Shown here: piece after piece, positions 1 through 13,484 of the stretch
Layout: every line of letters begins with the position of its first letter
Numbering within the stretch: position 1 is the first letter of the stretch
Assembly: GCA_030490835.1 (NCBI GenBank)
Contig: CM059971.1
Span: 4,286,545 to 4,350,544 of the forward strand
DNA: 64,000 bases
Reading direction: 5' to 3'
From: Annona cherimola
Taxonomy: Eukaryota; Streptophyta; Magnoliopsida; Magnoliales; Annonaceae
Program-made: the position numbers and the translations under genes
Notes under the pieces: model-generated
Told to the model about the DNA's origin: nothing
Seen by the model: the letters and a program-made list of their open reading frames with translations, nothing else
The model's database searches: none

Positions 1-506
1 ACTTCTCATTCCAAAAGCAACTTTTATCAATTTTAGTATTAATTTTCTCCTTTTTTTTAATAAAACCTCTCATTTTCAATAAATTACAATCTTATTTTTA
101 CATTTCTAATACTACTTTTTCTTTCAAAATATAATTTTTCCTTTATGAATGCACAACCTACCCTCATTTGTCCCGCTCATCCAAATCTCACTCAACAAAA
201 TGATTCCAAACATGTGTTAAAAGTTCATTTTTCTTTTCATGCATATTAGGCTGTTGGAATTTGTAATTAGAAATGAAATACTTGGAAAAGTAAGATATTA
301 TTGTAGTAAGTTATATGAAATTGTATATACTATTGAAAAAATTCTTACATAAGGCTACCTCTTGTAACCATATTTAAACTTTGTTGCATTTGATGCCAGA
401 TGTGGCCAACTACTATGTTATTGTGACTAATGTTTTATAACTATTTGTTGCCAAATTCTAACAACTATTTGTAACCAATTTGAAAAAGTAAGATATTGTT
501 GTCGTT

Positions 507-904
507 AGGGGTGATTTGCAAACATCCCCACTAAGATTAACCATAATTGTAAATATATACATATTGTTTTTGAAATTACAAATAACCTCCACATAGTTTT
601 ACTATAATTGCGAATATACTCACATCGTTATCACGCCATCATTGAAGTATTACAGCATGTGTATATTAGAAAGATATGTAAACCACAGGAGCATATTTAC
701 AATTTTGAAAATTAAGTAAGGATATTTATTCTTTACAAATATACTCATGCTGTAAAAGGGCAGTAACGACACCATAACACATTAACAGTGTGGGTATATC
801 TACAATTATAATCAACTAAGTGAAGTTTCTTTACGATTTCTGAAATTATGTGAGTATATTTGTAATTATGGTCAAATTAAGCGGGTATATTTGCAAATTA
901 TCTT
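507..904. mobile_element. Palindromic MITE M1, copy in unit 1
   Basis: The two halves are imperfect reverse complements. The left end reads ggggtgatttgcaaac and the right end, reversed, ataaaggtaatttgcaaat. It lies in the same place in all three tandem units but is absent from the matching place upstream of P450 copy C (around 48865-48900). It therefore inserted before the triplication and after the split from copy C. A TA/TAA-type target duplication is possible but not clear. No coding capacity. Confidence 0.6.
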
Positions 905-1450
905 TATAGTAAGTGTATATGAAATCATATATACTATTGAAAAATTTCTTACATAAGGCCACCCTTTAGTAACCAAATTTAAACTTTTGTTGCATTTGAT
1001 GTTAGATATGGCTAAGTACTTTGTTGTTGTGCCTAATGTATATAACTATTTGTAGCCAAATTCTAATAACTATATCCAAAATTAATGTGCTGCCCCATTT
1101 AGTTATATGTGGCAAAAAAATTACCTTTTCAAGGAGTATAATATGAGAAATAATGAGGAAGTTAAGAACAGTAAAGTAGGATAAGTGAGTACAATATTAT
1201 AAATATTTTCTTTATCGAAAAAAAAGAATAGTAAGTGCGTTAGAAAAGAGAAACTTGGAAGGAAATTGGGATAAATTTTACTAAATTAAAATCCTAATAC
1301 AATAAGGCCGAACTCGCAGAGTGCAATTCTTACTTGAGAAAAACTAATAAGTGAATCTTTAGGGTCTGTTTGCCTGAGCTGAAAAATTCATGAGTTAAGC
1401 ATAAGTTATGTTTCTTAGCTTATCTATTCTGCACTTTTCGGTGAGTTTTT

Positions 1451-1922
1451 AGGAGTAATTTACTCATATAGTTTGACCAAATAGTTTTATGAATTGCTTA
1501 TTAGTCCCACATAATTTTTCAAAAATTTCATAAAACTCTCATGTGACTTATTTTCCATCAATAATCATTAAAATGTATGTCAGAAAATTATATAATAATG
1601 AAAGTAACCCTATTTCGATCTATATTAAAATTTCATAGTTATGAAATACTCAATTGTGTAGATAGTGTTTTCGGAGAAGAGATCATGTAAAAATAGAGAT
1701 TTTCTAAAGAGCACAAGTAAGTTAATATAGTTCGGAACGGAGTTATTTTCATCATTATCTAATTTACTAACACACATTTTAACAATTGGTGACAAGAAAG
1801 AGATCCTATAGGGTTATATGCTATTTTGGTAAAATTATATAAGGTTAATATGCAATTCGTGAAACTATATAATTATATTTGCAATTTCGGTCAAATTATG
1901 TAGGTATATATGAAAATTACTC
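1451..1922. mobile_element. Palindromic MITE M2, copy in unit 1
   Basis: The left arm starts aggagtaatttactcat and the right arm ends gaaaattactca. The arms are imperfect inverted repeats around a centre near 1680. The same element sits in units 2 and 3. Upstream of copy C the sequence runs straight from the 'gcactttt' text into 'tttttaatgcaaaatattcg' (about 51380-51410), so that paralogue lacks it together with about 110 bp of downstream flank. Confidence 0.55.
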
Positions 1923-2613
1923 AATTTTTTTAAATAATTATTTATATACATCACAACAACTTATATTACATTCAAACACATTCATAACCTTTACTAGTGG
2001 AGAGAACATTTTTTAATAACCTGTTTAGTTTTTATATGCAAAATATTCGAGCATGATCGGTGATCTCAACCAAACAGCGAAAACAGTGCAAAATGTGAGC
2101 ACTTATTGTGGTCATTAATGGCGGCCGCCTGATGGTACAAATAACGCAAAACCGTGCATTGGCCTGAAAGCTCTAAATAGGAGCTTCTTGTTAAGGAGTT
2201 TTTTATAGCTTTTACCTAAAAATTTTGTGTGAAAATTATGAGTCTGGCCAAACAACTTGTGAAAACCTAACCAAATCCGTAGTGCTTTGTATAAGCAAGC
2301 AAACACCAGGTGAAACATGCAAGGCAAAACTAGCCTCTTGGCTAAAATTGTTTCAATTCTATGGGTAGAGATAAGTTTTGGATAGCATCATTTGTCACTA
2401 GAAATAGAAACATACCAACAAATTTGGATAAAAGAAGCAAGATTACCCTGTAAATGCCTTTCTTATCTGTACTAGTAATCAATGCCCGATGTCTTTAGAA
2501 TCTTTGAATTTTTCCTTTGGGGTTACTTGTACTTAATTTCCTTTTTTTCTCATTAATGTTTCTCCATCTTAATTTGTGCACCTAAGCTGAGCTAGCATAA
2601 GCTGATAGCCAAT

Positions 2614-2740
2614 ATGAGTTTAATGTTTGTTCTTCCTGTTCTAAACTTGTTTTTTCTTTCATTTTCAACTTTCTTGTGCTATTCTTCTTTTGTCCTCTAC
2701 TTCTAAGATGCATTTTCAAGGTACGGTAGTCAAAACCAAA
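2614..2740 (+). pseudogene. P450 exon 1 fragment (CYP724-like), unit 1
   Basis: The ATG at 2614 and the next codons (MSLMFVLPVLNLFFLSFST) match the signal-anchor exon of copy C at 52198. A 1-nt deletion after that point shifts the frame, giving a stop 31 codons in. Nucleotide similarity continues to about 2740 (caaaacc) and then ends abruptly before the proline-rich hinge. No exon 2-7 sequence follows. The TATAAAATC found upstream of copies A and C is decayed here (tctttagaatc near 2492). Confidence 0.75.
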
Positions 2741-5700
2741 AACTAATTGCAGCTTTCACCTCTGCTGTTCCTACGCAATCATTCAATAATTGTGGATGTG
2801 CTGAGTCTCAATATACGTAAGTGGTTTGTGCCGTTTTCTCATTTTTTAGAATTTTGTTTGCATTTTTAGGTAGACCCAAATGTATTTAATTCATATAGAG
2901 AAATTTGCTATTTTTATATTTTTACATGTATATTTTAATAGTTTTAAAGATCAACAATTTTCACCACTGTAATGGGACGAAAACTATTGATTTTTTAAAT
3001 TATATAAAATACGCGAAAATACGAAAATGTTAAATTTTGGTATTACTAAAAAAAAGCCCAAGAAAATGAAAGTTTCTGGACAATGAAATGAAAGCTTTTG
3101 AAAAATGGAAAGAAATGACTCAAAAACCTGTATGCATTGAGGCTCGTGGATGTGTATGTATTGAATCATCACCATTATTACCCTGTCACATATATAAATA
3201 ATATGTTATAATGGCCCAATTTCGTACCCCTGCCATTCTTGCATATGTTTCTTTCAATTCTTTATTAGCTGTGTACGTTATTTCATCTCCAGTGGGTCAG
3301 CGTAGTTATTTTATGTGCGGATGATTGATGTTATGAGAAATTAAAGAAGGGCAATTATCGAACAAAAAAAAGAGAGAAAAAAAGAAGAAGAAAAAGAATG
3401 GCAAATGTGCTCATTCTGAATTATCACGTTGGCTGGGATGAGATGAGATGAGATGGGATGGGGGTGGCGACCTTTGGGTTGCATTTTTTTCAACCACTAC
3501 CAAACAATCAAACAATACTTTTGTCCCAAACTATTTGTAGATTGGAACACAATTAGGGCCAGTTTGGGGTCAACCTGATCCAATTTGCAGATGAGACAGG
3601 CCTTCAAACCCCAAACGATGCATAATCAAGAGCACGTAGAATCCTATTACTGTGCATCAGCACTAGCCAGACACAGATATAATACAGCCAGTTGCACATG
3701 TGGTCCAGTTTGTAACCGGTAAAAGTAAAAGTAAAGTTTCCCTTTCTACATATATTTCAATCTACTTTGACACCTTAGTTAACTATCCTACTTTTTCTAT
3801 TATCTTTTTATAAAGCGAGGTTAGTGCAAATGGATGCGGAATTCATTTTCTATTTTTTTCCAATTTTTTATAAAATCGTTAATCTGCATGTGTTTAATTT
3901 ATAAATCTAGTTTTAGTATTTTGGAGCTGTATATCTATATGAGAATATTTTTGATATATATATATATATATTTAGATGAAAAATTTTATAAAAATTTTCA
4001 AAAGTATAAAAATAGGTTTTGCCTCTAGTTATACTTAAGTTTCAATACCACCCAGTGCATTAAATTATGACCCTTACATTTCAGCCTTTTCTTAAATTCT
4101 TTCAAGGAGCTGCGTTATCCATTTATTCTTTTTGTTCTTAAATCTTAAATGCTGCCCTTATAATTTTTTCTATTTTATCCAACTAAAAAAAAAATAATTC
4201 TATTTTATCCATGCAACTATCACATCTTTCTTTCTCTTTCTTAAATTTTTTCTATTTTCACTCTTGCTTTTGGGTCCCGTTAAGCACTGTCAAAAGCTTA
4301 AAAAAATCGCACTCTTTCTTACCCGCCTTTAAATATTTTTTGATGTTTTAATTATTTAAATACCTTATGTTTGTCTATTATTGCCTTTGCATTTTTTCCA
4401 TCTTCTCATGCTGTTTTATCCATTTTGACTTTATTTTATTAACCCCTAATTGTTACTCTTATCATATTAAATCAGTTTGTGCCATTTCATTTATTTATTT
4501 CCTTCTGCACTTTTCACCTTTACTTTAGCCAGTTCACACTTTGTATCTTACCAAAAGAACCAGTTATATTTGGGACATCGCTTTAAATATTTAATGGAGC
4601 CAAGTCCAGCACGGATTTTGTCAGTTACTGAGGTATTCATAATGCTATTTGGCTGCAAGTAAGGGAGAAGATACTGGCCCGTCTTCATCTTTTTGGCGGG
4701 CACTCTTGGTAAGTATCAAACCAGGATTCTGGGTTAATTTGCTTTTTTATCTTTTGGCACCCATTCCAATAAGAACACGTAAGGCCCTCAAGTCGCCATC
4801 TAAAAATGTGAAACCGTCCTCAGAAAAGGCATCTGCATATAGTTCCCTTAATTTTATGAGTTTACACTTTTGGGGTGTATTTGTTTTGGCAGAAAAGTTT
4901 TCGACTAATAAAGCTTTCGTTTATAAAACTTTTCACCATGTGTAACTATTATATTTTTAATTATTTCTTTACATTTTTATATAAACTATCCTATTTTTAG
5001 TCATTTGCATGACAGCTATCAATACAAATAACATATTTATTTTAACTTGGAAGCTGTTTATAAAAACCCTTTTTCCATATAACCACTTCCATTTTCAATA
5101 TTTAGATGGTTGATGAAAAATTCACTCTATATATTGTATTTAGTATCACTTATATTATTGTGAAAACTCTTTTAATGTATATGAGCGCCATCTTCAAACA
5201 AGCAAAATCAACGCATTAAAATAAGTTATTGCTAATATCAATTTTTAAGTAATATTTTCAACATCTAAATCATCTAAAATTTCATTACACATAGATAAAT
5301 GATTCCAAAAGTATTAATGTCTATTTAATGTCTATGTACCATATGATTCTATATGCTAATTTTTAAGTAACTATTAAATACGATTGATCTTGTATGACTA
5401 TTTTTAAATAATTTATTATATTTTATACTAACAAATGAAATCAAAGGGGGCCAGGTTGACAAACATTGAACTTAAACAAATTCATTTTTTAGATTGGGTA
5501 AAAATAAATTGTATCATGTAACTTTTTTTTAATGTCTAACTCAATCCTATCATAAATCTGGTGAGGTTAGTTGGGTTTGGGTTGAAGCCAACCTTATTTG
5601 CACCTTTGGGGTAACCACGTTACGCTTGTGTGCATGTTGAGTACAGGTGTGTGTGTGTGTGTTGGTATGATTTAAAACTTTTTCAATAAAACGTTTTCAG

Positions 5701-5924
5701 TGTAAAACGTTTTAAAATGGAAGAAGTTATAAAATATGATAAGAATAATGATGAAAAGAAAAAGAAATATAGTTAAAATCGACAGAATAGTTGTGTATTG
5801 TTGTAGAGAAATGATTAAAAAGTGGAATAATTATATAGGAAAAAGTGAAAAAATGATAGAAAATAAACTCGTAGTGGAAAGTGTAAATGTTGTAGGTAAA
5901 AAGTTTACCCTCTAGTCTCTTATG
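2741..5924. other. Non-coding interior of unit 1, no gene seen
   Basis: AT-rich sequence shared with unit 2 (about 11590-14860) but absent after exon 1 of copy A. It contains a diverged half of the palindromic-element core near 3800-4030, a GATGAGAT-type short repeat near 3440-3465 and a (GT)n run near 5647-5660. Short open frames, such as 4649-4945, are not preserved in unit 2 and show no recognisable domain. Confidence 0.5.
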
Positions 5925-6345
5925 GCAAAGTTCCTCATGTGTTTCAAACAATTCAAGATTCTTGAATTGAATTTGTATCACTATTTCTAAGACAATTTTT
6001 CAATTCCTAAGACAACTTTTTAATTTTTAATACAATTTTATCCATTCCCATTCCCAGTACAACTTTACTCGTTCTTAATATGCTTCTTTATATTCTCATC
6101 CTAGATACAGATTCAATTGAAGAATCTTGTATCATTTGAAACACTTTAATGATACAAGATTCTTTGAACGAATTTGTATTGAGATGAGAATATAATTATA
6201 CTGTGAATGAGTAAAGTTGTATTGAGAATAAGTAAAATTGTGTTGGAAATTGAAAAAGTTATATTGGAAATTGGAAAATTGTCTTGAAATATATAGATTC
6301 AATTCAAAGATCTTGTATGGTTTGAAATAATTGCCCATAGCTAAT
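5925..6345. mobile_element. Palindromic repeat N1 (MITE-like), full copy
   Basis: The left arm carries ttcaagattcttgaattgaa and a series of 'aagacaattttt' motifs. The right arm carries their reverse complement (aattgtcttgaaatatatag, then attcaattcaaagatcttg). The centre lies near 6150, where acactttaatgatacaagat begins the mirror copy. Unit 2 keeps the left arm and centre but lost the right arm in a larger deletion. Confidence 0.55.
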
Positions 6346-7334
6346 TCATTCCTCATATGCATCTTGCGTTCATTGTCATGCATTCAAAATTTATATCTAA
6401 AATAATGACCAATAATTACATTATGAATTTTTAACATCTCATACTTCCTCAATGAATATGAAATTATTTAGCACAAAGTTTTTTTAATTTGTATTTAGCA
6501 CAAAATTTTGTTCGTGACTTTTTAATCTACTTTTTCTTTCCTTTTGAGGGAAAAACTTGAATAAAATTGCAGAATTATCAATAATTTGTAATTTTTTAAA
6601 TAATTTAGACCATAATTCCCTACTTTTATCTAATTCAGTATTAAGTTGAATAGGTTTGGGCCATTAAATAGGTCAACTAAAAGATTCAAGTTCCATGAAT
6701 GTGGTTAAGGGGCTTAGGTGGAGAGAGGAGCAAGTACTACAATATTTAGGAGATATTTTCACCTTCGAAAGACCAGTGAACATTGAAAGAGGGCAATTGA
6801 AAACCCACATCCACTGTTGATTATTAGATGAGAGAGTGAAGATCTGACTAGACCACTGATGAAAGACGAAGTACCAAAGCACTAAGGAGTAAGGATAAGG
6901 ATATGGACCTGTCTAAGAGTTTTTAACTAGAGCAAATGTCAGCTGAGTTATACAAACAATATTAGGAGGTGGTGGGGAAGGATATTTTTGAAACATGCAA
7001 CATTTTCGTGGAGACATCATCACAGATAATATACTAATTGCAGATAATGTTATACTTTGCCTGAGAACAAGGAAGAAAGACAAAAAAGATGTAGTAGTGA
7101 AATTAGATATTCATGTGCCTCTTCGAAATTGATACAAATGAATAAAATGGTCAAAACAAATGCAAACATGAATCTAAAATTGCCATTGTAAAATGAAAAA
7201 TGTCACATTGCTAAGGAATGAAGATTTCGATTTTTGGATTTGAGGTGGGGTAGGCTTTTCTTTCATTTATGCCAATCGCTTAGCCGATGCCCGTCCAATC
7301 TCTCTCCTCTTTCCTTAGGATACTTTTCTTTTAA

Positions 7335-7515
7335 TAAAAAAATCTCATTGATGCAGGAGGCGAGATTGTAAATATGTGGGCTCCGTAAAAGTTCCTGACT
7401 GGACAACCGAGAGGTGTCGCACGACAGCTATACAAGAGGTCGGCAGGAGCGCATTGAATCATTTCCCAGCATGGTGGGGGAGATAAAGCCGCTGCAGGTC
7501 ATCTGGAAAAGTTAA
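7335..7515 (+). other. GC-richer exon-like island, unrecognised
   Basis: About 170 bp stands out from its AT-rich surroundings. It is bounded by an acceptor-like 'tgatgcag' and a donor-like 'ctgcaggtcatc'. One forward frame has only two stops across it, but I do not recognise the protein. It falls in the 1.9-kb segment absent from unit 2, so it could be a captured gene fragment. Function unknown. Confidence 0.3.
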
Positions 7516-8576
7516 AGTTGTGATAAATGTAGCATTTTGACTGGTGTAGAAAATAAAATATCTTACAAATTATGTGATTAATATGAAATGATTGGTTTAA
7601 AATTAAAATAAATAAGTTTGTTAATCATCTGATCATTATATGTTTCCACTTTTACCTTTATATTCCAATTATCTTTACTATCATCTGTATCTTTAAGTTT
7701 TTTAATATTATAAATATTTCCATAAAGCTTTATGGAATTGGAAGCGTATCCTTTTGTTACGATGCCGTTAAAATTTTTTTGTAGAATGACGACAGTATCT
7801 CTAAGCCAAGTGATACACTTATGATTTTTGCAAATGTTATAAGCATGTTTGCAAAAAAAAAAAATAGAATAATAATATATGTAAAAATATTTATAATAAT
7901 GAAATAGCAAATATTTCTATAATAGTTAAAAATGGTAAGTGCATCACATAGCTTAAAGTGCATTATTAACATTTTACAAAAAATTCTAATGGCATCCCAA
8001 CAAAAGGAATATGCTAGTAATTTCATGTAAACTTTATAGATATATTTACAATATTGACAAACTTAGAGATATTGATGAAATAGAAGTCAAACTTTGTAGG
8101 TGTATTTACAAAATTTTTGAGCTCTATTTTGTGTAACTATTTTTTTGTTGTACATGTTGCCCCTTAGATGTCCAAAGTTGACGATGTGGGTACTCCTACT
8201 TATAACATATATTTGATTACATTATATATATTTTGGCTATGACAAACAATTTAACCACAAATATTCGTTTCATTTAAAAAAATATAAATATTTGTTGCTT
8301 TTGAGTGATGACATTAAGTTAAGTGTAATCATTTTTTACGTCAATTATATTACAACAAAAAATAATATTGTACGCAACTATTAAAATTTACCTACAAATA
8401 ATAATAAAATTTTGGCTGCAATTAATGTGGGACTTGAGCTGTATTTAGTACTGAAAAAGTAGTCATAAACAATACATTTTGTTATAGTGATATTAAATAA
8501 TAATGTTGTATCTTTTGAAATAAAATACATATGTAGTTACACAATATACATAAATGTCAGTGTAACCAAGTCAAGG

Positions 8577-8825
8577 GGTTTTCACCAACTGAACAATGCT
8601 CAGTTAACCACAACGGGTTGAATAAGGCCCTGATGCTGCTGCGTGCGTTAGATTGAATCCCACCGGATGAGATTTTTGGCTGAATGTAACTTGAGAGCAA
8701 TGGTTTCCTTTATTGATATTTGAGAGGTTATTGTCTCCTTTTGGAAAAAAAATTGTAAGAATTGTCTTACGGCTCCATTGTAATATGAGTTGAGATGTGA
8801 TATAAATGTACACTGATAAAAAAAA
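8577..8825 (+). mobile_element. SINE-like element, unit 1
   Basis: About 250 bp with a tRNA-like head: a box A-like tgctcagttaacc, then about 45 nt later a box B-like gattgaatccc. It ends in an A-rich run (ctgataaaaaaaa). The 5' flank is aagtcaagg. In unit 2 the 3' flank still reads aagtcaatg, consistent with a 9-bp target duplication. The matching place upstream of copy C (about 48505-48535) keeps both flanks but almost none of the element. Confidence 0.45.
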
Positions 8826-9376
8826 TCAATATGTTTACGGGACCATCCTGGTAGATAGAATGAGATGAAACTTCTCATTCCAAAAGAAACTTTTATCAAT
8901 TTTAGTATTAATTTTCTCGTTTTTTTATAAAACCTCTCATTTTCAATACATTACAATCTTATTTTTAGATTTCTAATACTACTTTTTCTTTCAAAATATA
9001 ATTTTTCCTTTATGAATGCACAACCTACCCTCATTTGTCCTGCTCATCCAAATCTCACTCAACAAAATGATTCCAAACATGTGTTAAAAGTTCATTTTTC
9101 TTTTCATGCATATTAGGCTGTTGGAATTTGTAATTAGAAATGAAATACGACTTGGAAAAGTAAGATATTATTGTCGTAAGTTATATGAAATTGTATATAC
9201 CATTGAAAAAATTCTTACATAAGGCTACCTCTTGTAACCATATTTAAACTTTGTTGCATTTGATGCTATATGTGGCCAACTACTATGTTACTGTGACTGA
9301 TGTCTTATAACTATTTGTTGCCAAATTCTAACAACTATTTGTAACCAATTTGGAAAAGTAAGATATTGTTGTCATA

Positions 9377-9776
9377 AGGGGTGATTTGCAAACATCCCCA
9401 CTAAGATTTACCATAATCGTAAATATATACATATAGTTTTTGAAATTACAAATAACCTCCACATAGTTTTACCATAATTGAGAATATACTCACATCGTTA
9501 TCACGCCATCATTGAAGTATTACAACATGTGTATATTTACAAAGATATGTAAACCACATGAGCATATTTGCAATTTTAAAAATTAAGTAAGGATATTTAT
9601 TCTTTACAAATATACTCATGTTGTAAAAGGGCAGTAACAACACCATAACACATTAACAGTGTGAGTATATCTACAATTATAATCAAACTAAGTGGGGTTT
9701 ATTTACGATTTCTGAAATTATGTGAGTATATTTGTAATTATGGTCAAATTAAGCGGGTATATTTGCAAATTACCTT
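9377..9776. mobile_element. Palindromic MITE M1, copy in unit 2
   Basis: Orthologous to the element at 507-904, with the same flanks (gatattgttgtcata on the left, tagtaagtgtatatg on the right). It arose by duplication of the locus, not by a new insertion. Confidence 0.6.
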
Positions 9777-10320
9777 TATAGTAAGTGTATATGAAATCAT
9801 ATATACTATTAAAAAATTTCTTACATAAGGCCACCCTTTAGTAACCAAATTTAAACTTTGTTGCATTTGATGTTAGATGTGGCTAAGTACTTTGTTATTG
9901 TGCCTAATGTATACAACTATTTGTAGCCAAATTCTAATAACTATATCCCAAATTCATGTGCAGCCCCATTTAGTTATATGTGGCAAAAAACTACCTTTTC
10001 GAAGAGTATAATATGAGAAATAATGAGGAAGTTAAGAACAGTAAAGTGGGATAAGTGAGTACAATATTATAAATATTTTCTTTATCGAAAAAAAAGAACA
10101 TTAAGTGCATTAGAAAAGAGAAGCTTGGAAGGAAATTGAGATAAATTTTACTAAATTAAAATCCTAATACAATAAGGCTGAACTCGCATAGTGTAATTCT
10201 TGCTTGAGAAAAGCTAATAAGTGAATCTTTAGGGTCTGTTTGCCTGAGCTGAAAAATTCATGAGTTAAGCTTAAGTTATGTTTCTTAGCTTATCTATTTT
10301 GCACTTTTCGGTGAGTTTTT

Positions 10321-10811
10321 AGGAGTAATTTACTCATATAGTTTGATCAAAATTACATATATATTCATGTAGTTTTACGAATTGCTTATTACTCCCACGT
10401 AATTTTACCAAAATTTCATAAAACTCTCATGTGACTTATTTTCCATCAACATTTGTTAAAATGTGTGTCGGAAAATTAAATAATAATGAAAGTAACCCTA
10501 TTTAGATCTATATTAAAATTTCATAGCTATGAAATACTCAATTTTGTAGGTAATGTATTCAGAGAAGAGATCATGTAAAAAGAGAGACTTTCTAAAGAGC
10601 GCAAGTGAGTTAATATAGTTCTGCACAGAGTTATTTTCGTCATTATCCAATTTACTAACACACATTTTAACAATTGGTGACAAAAAAGAGGTCCTATAGG
10701 GTTATATGCTATTTTAGTAAAATTATATAAGGGTAATATGCAATTCGTGAAACTATGTAATTATATTTGTAATTTCGGTCAAACTATGTTTGTATATATG
10801 AAAATTACTCA
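10321..10811. mobile_element. Palindromic MITE M2, copy in unit 2
   Basis: Same position and ends as the unit 1 copy. It retains a segment of the left arm (catatatattcatgtagttt) that is deleted in unit 1, so this copy is the better reference for the element. Confidence 0.55.
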
Positions 10812-11463
10812 GTTTTTTTTAATAAGTATTTATATACATCACAACAACTTATATTACATTCAAACACATTCATAACCTTTACATGGTGGAGAGAATTTTT
10901 TTTTAATAACTTGTTTGGTTTTTATATGAAAAATATTCGAGCACGATAGGTAATCTCAGCCAAACAGCTAAAAAAGTGCAAAAACATGAGCACTTATTAT
11001 GGTCATTAATGGCGGCGCAAAGCCGTGCATTGGCCAAAAAGCTCTAAATAGGAGCTTCTTGTTAACGAGTTTTTTATAGCTTTTACCTAAAAATTTTGTG
11101 TGAAAATTGAGAGTCTGGCCAAACAACCTGTGAAAACCTGACCAAATCCGTAGTGCCTTGTATAAGCAAGCAAACACTAGGTGAAACATATAAGGCAAAA
11201 CTATCCTCTTGGCTAAAATTGTTCCAATTCTATGGGTAGAGATAAGTTTTGGATAACAGCATTTGTCACTAGAAATAGAAACATACCAACAAATTTAGAT
11301 AAAAGAAGCAAGATTACCGTACTAGTAATCAATGCCCAATGTCTTTAAAATCTTTGGATTTTTCCTTTGGGGTTAGTTGTACTTAATTTCCTTTCTTTCT
11401 CATTAATGTTTCTCCATCTTAATTTGTGCACCTAAGCTCAGCTAGCATAAGCTAATAGCCAAT

Positions 11464-11589
11464 ATGAGTTTAGTGTTTGTTCTTCCTGTCCTAAACTTGT
11501 TTTTTCTTTCATTTTCAACTTTCTTGTGCTATTCTTCTTTTGTCCTCTACTTCTAAGATGCATTTTCAAGGTACGGTAATCAAAACCAA
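11464..11589 (+). pseudogene. P450 exon 1 fragment (CYP724-like), unit 2
   Basis: Near-identical to the fragment at 2614. It has the same 1-nt deletion, the same premature stop and the same abrupt end at caaaacc. The upstream TATA position reads tctttaaaatc. It cannot encode a P450. Confidence 0.75.
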
Positions 11590-13484
11590 AAACTAATTGC
11601 AGCTTTCACCCCTGTTGTGTATGTGCCGAGTCTCAATATACGCAAGTGGTTTGTGCCTTTTTCTCATTTTTTAGAATTTTGTTTGCATTTTTAGGTAGAC
11701 CCATATGTATTTCATTCATATAGAGAAATTCGCTATTTTTATATTTTTACATGTATATTTTAATAGTTTTAAAGATCAACAATTTTCACCACTGTAATGG
11801 GACGAAAACTATTGATTTTTTAAATTATATAAAATACGCAAAATACAAAAACGTTAAATTTTGGTATTACCAAAAAAAGCCCAAGAAAATGAAAGTTTCT
11901 GGACAATGAAATGAAAGTTTTTGAAAAATGGAAAGAAATGACTCAAAAACCTATATGCATTGAGGCTCGCTGATGTGTATGTATTGAATCATCACCATTT
12001 TTACGCTGTCACATATATAAATAATATGTCATAATGGCCCAATTTCGTACCCCTGCCATTCTGGCATATGTTTCTTTCAATTCTTCATTAGCTGTGTACG
12101 TTATTTCATCTCCAGTGGGTCAGCGTAGTTATTTTGTGCGCAGATGTGTGATATTATGAGAAATAAAAGAATGGCAATTATTGAAAAAAAAAGAAAAAGA
12201 AAAAGAATGGCAAATGTGCTCATCCTGAATTATCATGTTGGCTGGGCTGGGATGGGATGGGATGAGATGAGATGGGAGTGGCGTCCCTTGGGTTGCATTT
12301 TTTCGACCACTACCAAACAATCAAACAATACTTTTGACCCAAACTATCTGTGGAGTGGAACACAATTAGGGCTAGTTTGGGGTCAACCTGATCCAATTTG
12401 CATTCCTTAGATGAGACAGGCCTTCAAATCCCAAACGATGCACAATCAAGAGCACGCGTAGAATCCTATTCTTGTGCATCAGCACTAGCCGGACAGGGAT
12501 ATTACACAGACAGTTGCACTTGTGGTCCAGTTGGTAACCGGTAAAAGTAAAAGTAAAATTTCCCTTTCTACATATATTTCAATCTACTTTGACACCTTAG
12601 TTAACTATCCTACTTTTTCTATTATCTTTTTATAAATCGAGGTTAGTGCAAATGGATGCCGAATTTATTTTCTATTTTTAAATTTTTTTTATAAAATCGT
12701 TAATCTAAATGTGTTTAATTTATAAATCAAGTTTTACTATTTTGGAGCTGTGTATATATATATGGGAATATTTTTGTCATATATATATATATATATATAT
12801 TTAGATGAAAAGTTTTATAAAAAATTTCAAAATTATAAAAATAGGTTTTGCCTCTAGTTATACTCAAGTTTCAATGTCATTGAGTGCATTAAATTAAGAC
12901 CCTTAACTTTAGCCTTTTCTTAAATGCTTCCAAGGAGCTGTGTTATCCATTTATTCTTTTTGTTCTTAAATCTTAATTGCTGACCTATAATTTTTTCTAT
13001 TTTATCCAACTCAAAGGAAAAAATTCTATTTTATCGATGCAGCTATCACATCTTTCTTTCCCTTTCTTAAATTTTTTCTATGTCCACTCTTACTTTTGGG
13101 TCCCGTTTAGTACCTTAAAAAAATCGAACTCTTTCTTACCCACCTTTAAATATATTTTGATATTTTAATTATTTAAATACCTTATGTTTGTCTATTATAT
13201 TGCCTTTGCATTTTTTCCATCTTCTCATGCTATTTTATTCACTTTGACGTTATTTTATTTACCCCTAATTGTTACTCGTAGCATATTAAATCAGTTTGTG
13301 GTTTTTCATTTATTTATTTCCCACTGCACTTCTCACCTTTACTTTAGCCACTTCACACTTTGTATCTTACCAAAAGGACCCGTAATATTTGGGACAGGGC
13401 TTTAAATTTTTAATGGGGCCTAGTCCAGCACGGATTTTGTTAGTTATTGAGGTATTCATAATGATATTTGGCTGCAACAAAAAA

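Larger units (their letters stand above)
1..8869. repeat. Tandem repeat unit 1 of the P450 upstream region
   Basis: The opening text (acttctcattccaaaag) recurs at 8870 and 16032 and, diverged, near 48573. Unit 1 aligns with unit 2 nearly end to end, with two large indels. Unit 1 has about 1.9 kb (about 6165-8075) missing from unit 2, and unit 2 has about 150 bp (15232-15390) missing here. It holds a P450 promoter, a broken piece of exon 1, and non-coding sequence with several MITEs. No intact gene is visible. Unit 1 may begin before the window. Confidence 0.85.

Noticed and set aside
6673..6882. Minus-strand open frame of 69 codons, possible LINE fragment
   Set aside because: No endonuclease or reverse transcriptase motif could be seen on either strand.
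7578..8026. Overlapping minus-strand open frames of 110 and 89 codons
   Set aside because: Dominated by Ile, Tyr, Phe and Asn from AT-rich DNA, no domain, and the region is deleted from unit 2.
12129..12410. Overlapping open frames on both strands around a GATGGGATGG repeat
   Set aside because: Low-complexity translation; the matching region of unit 1 is not open in the same way.
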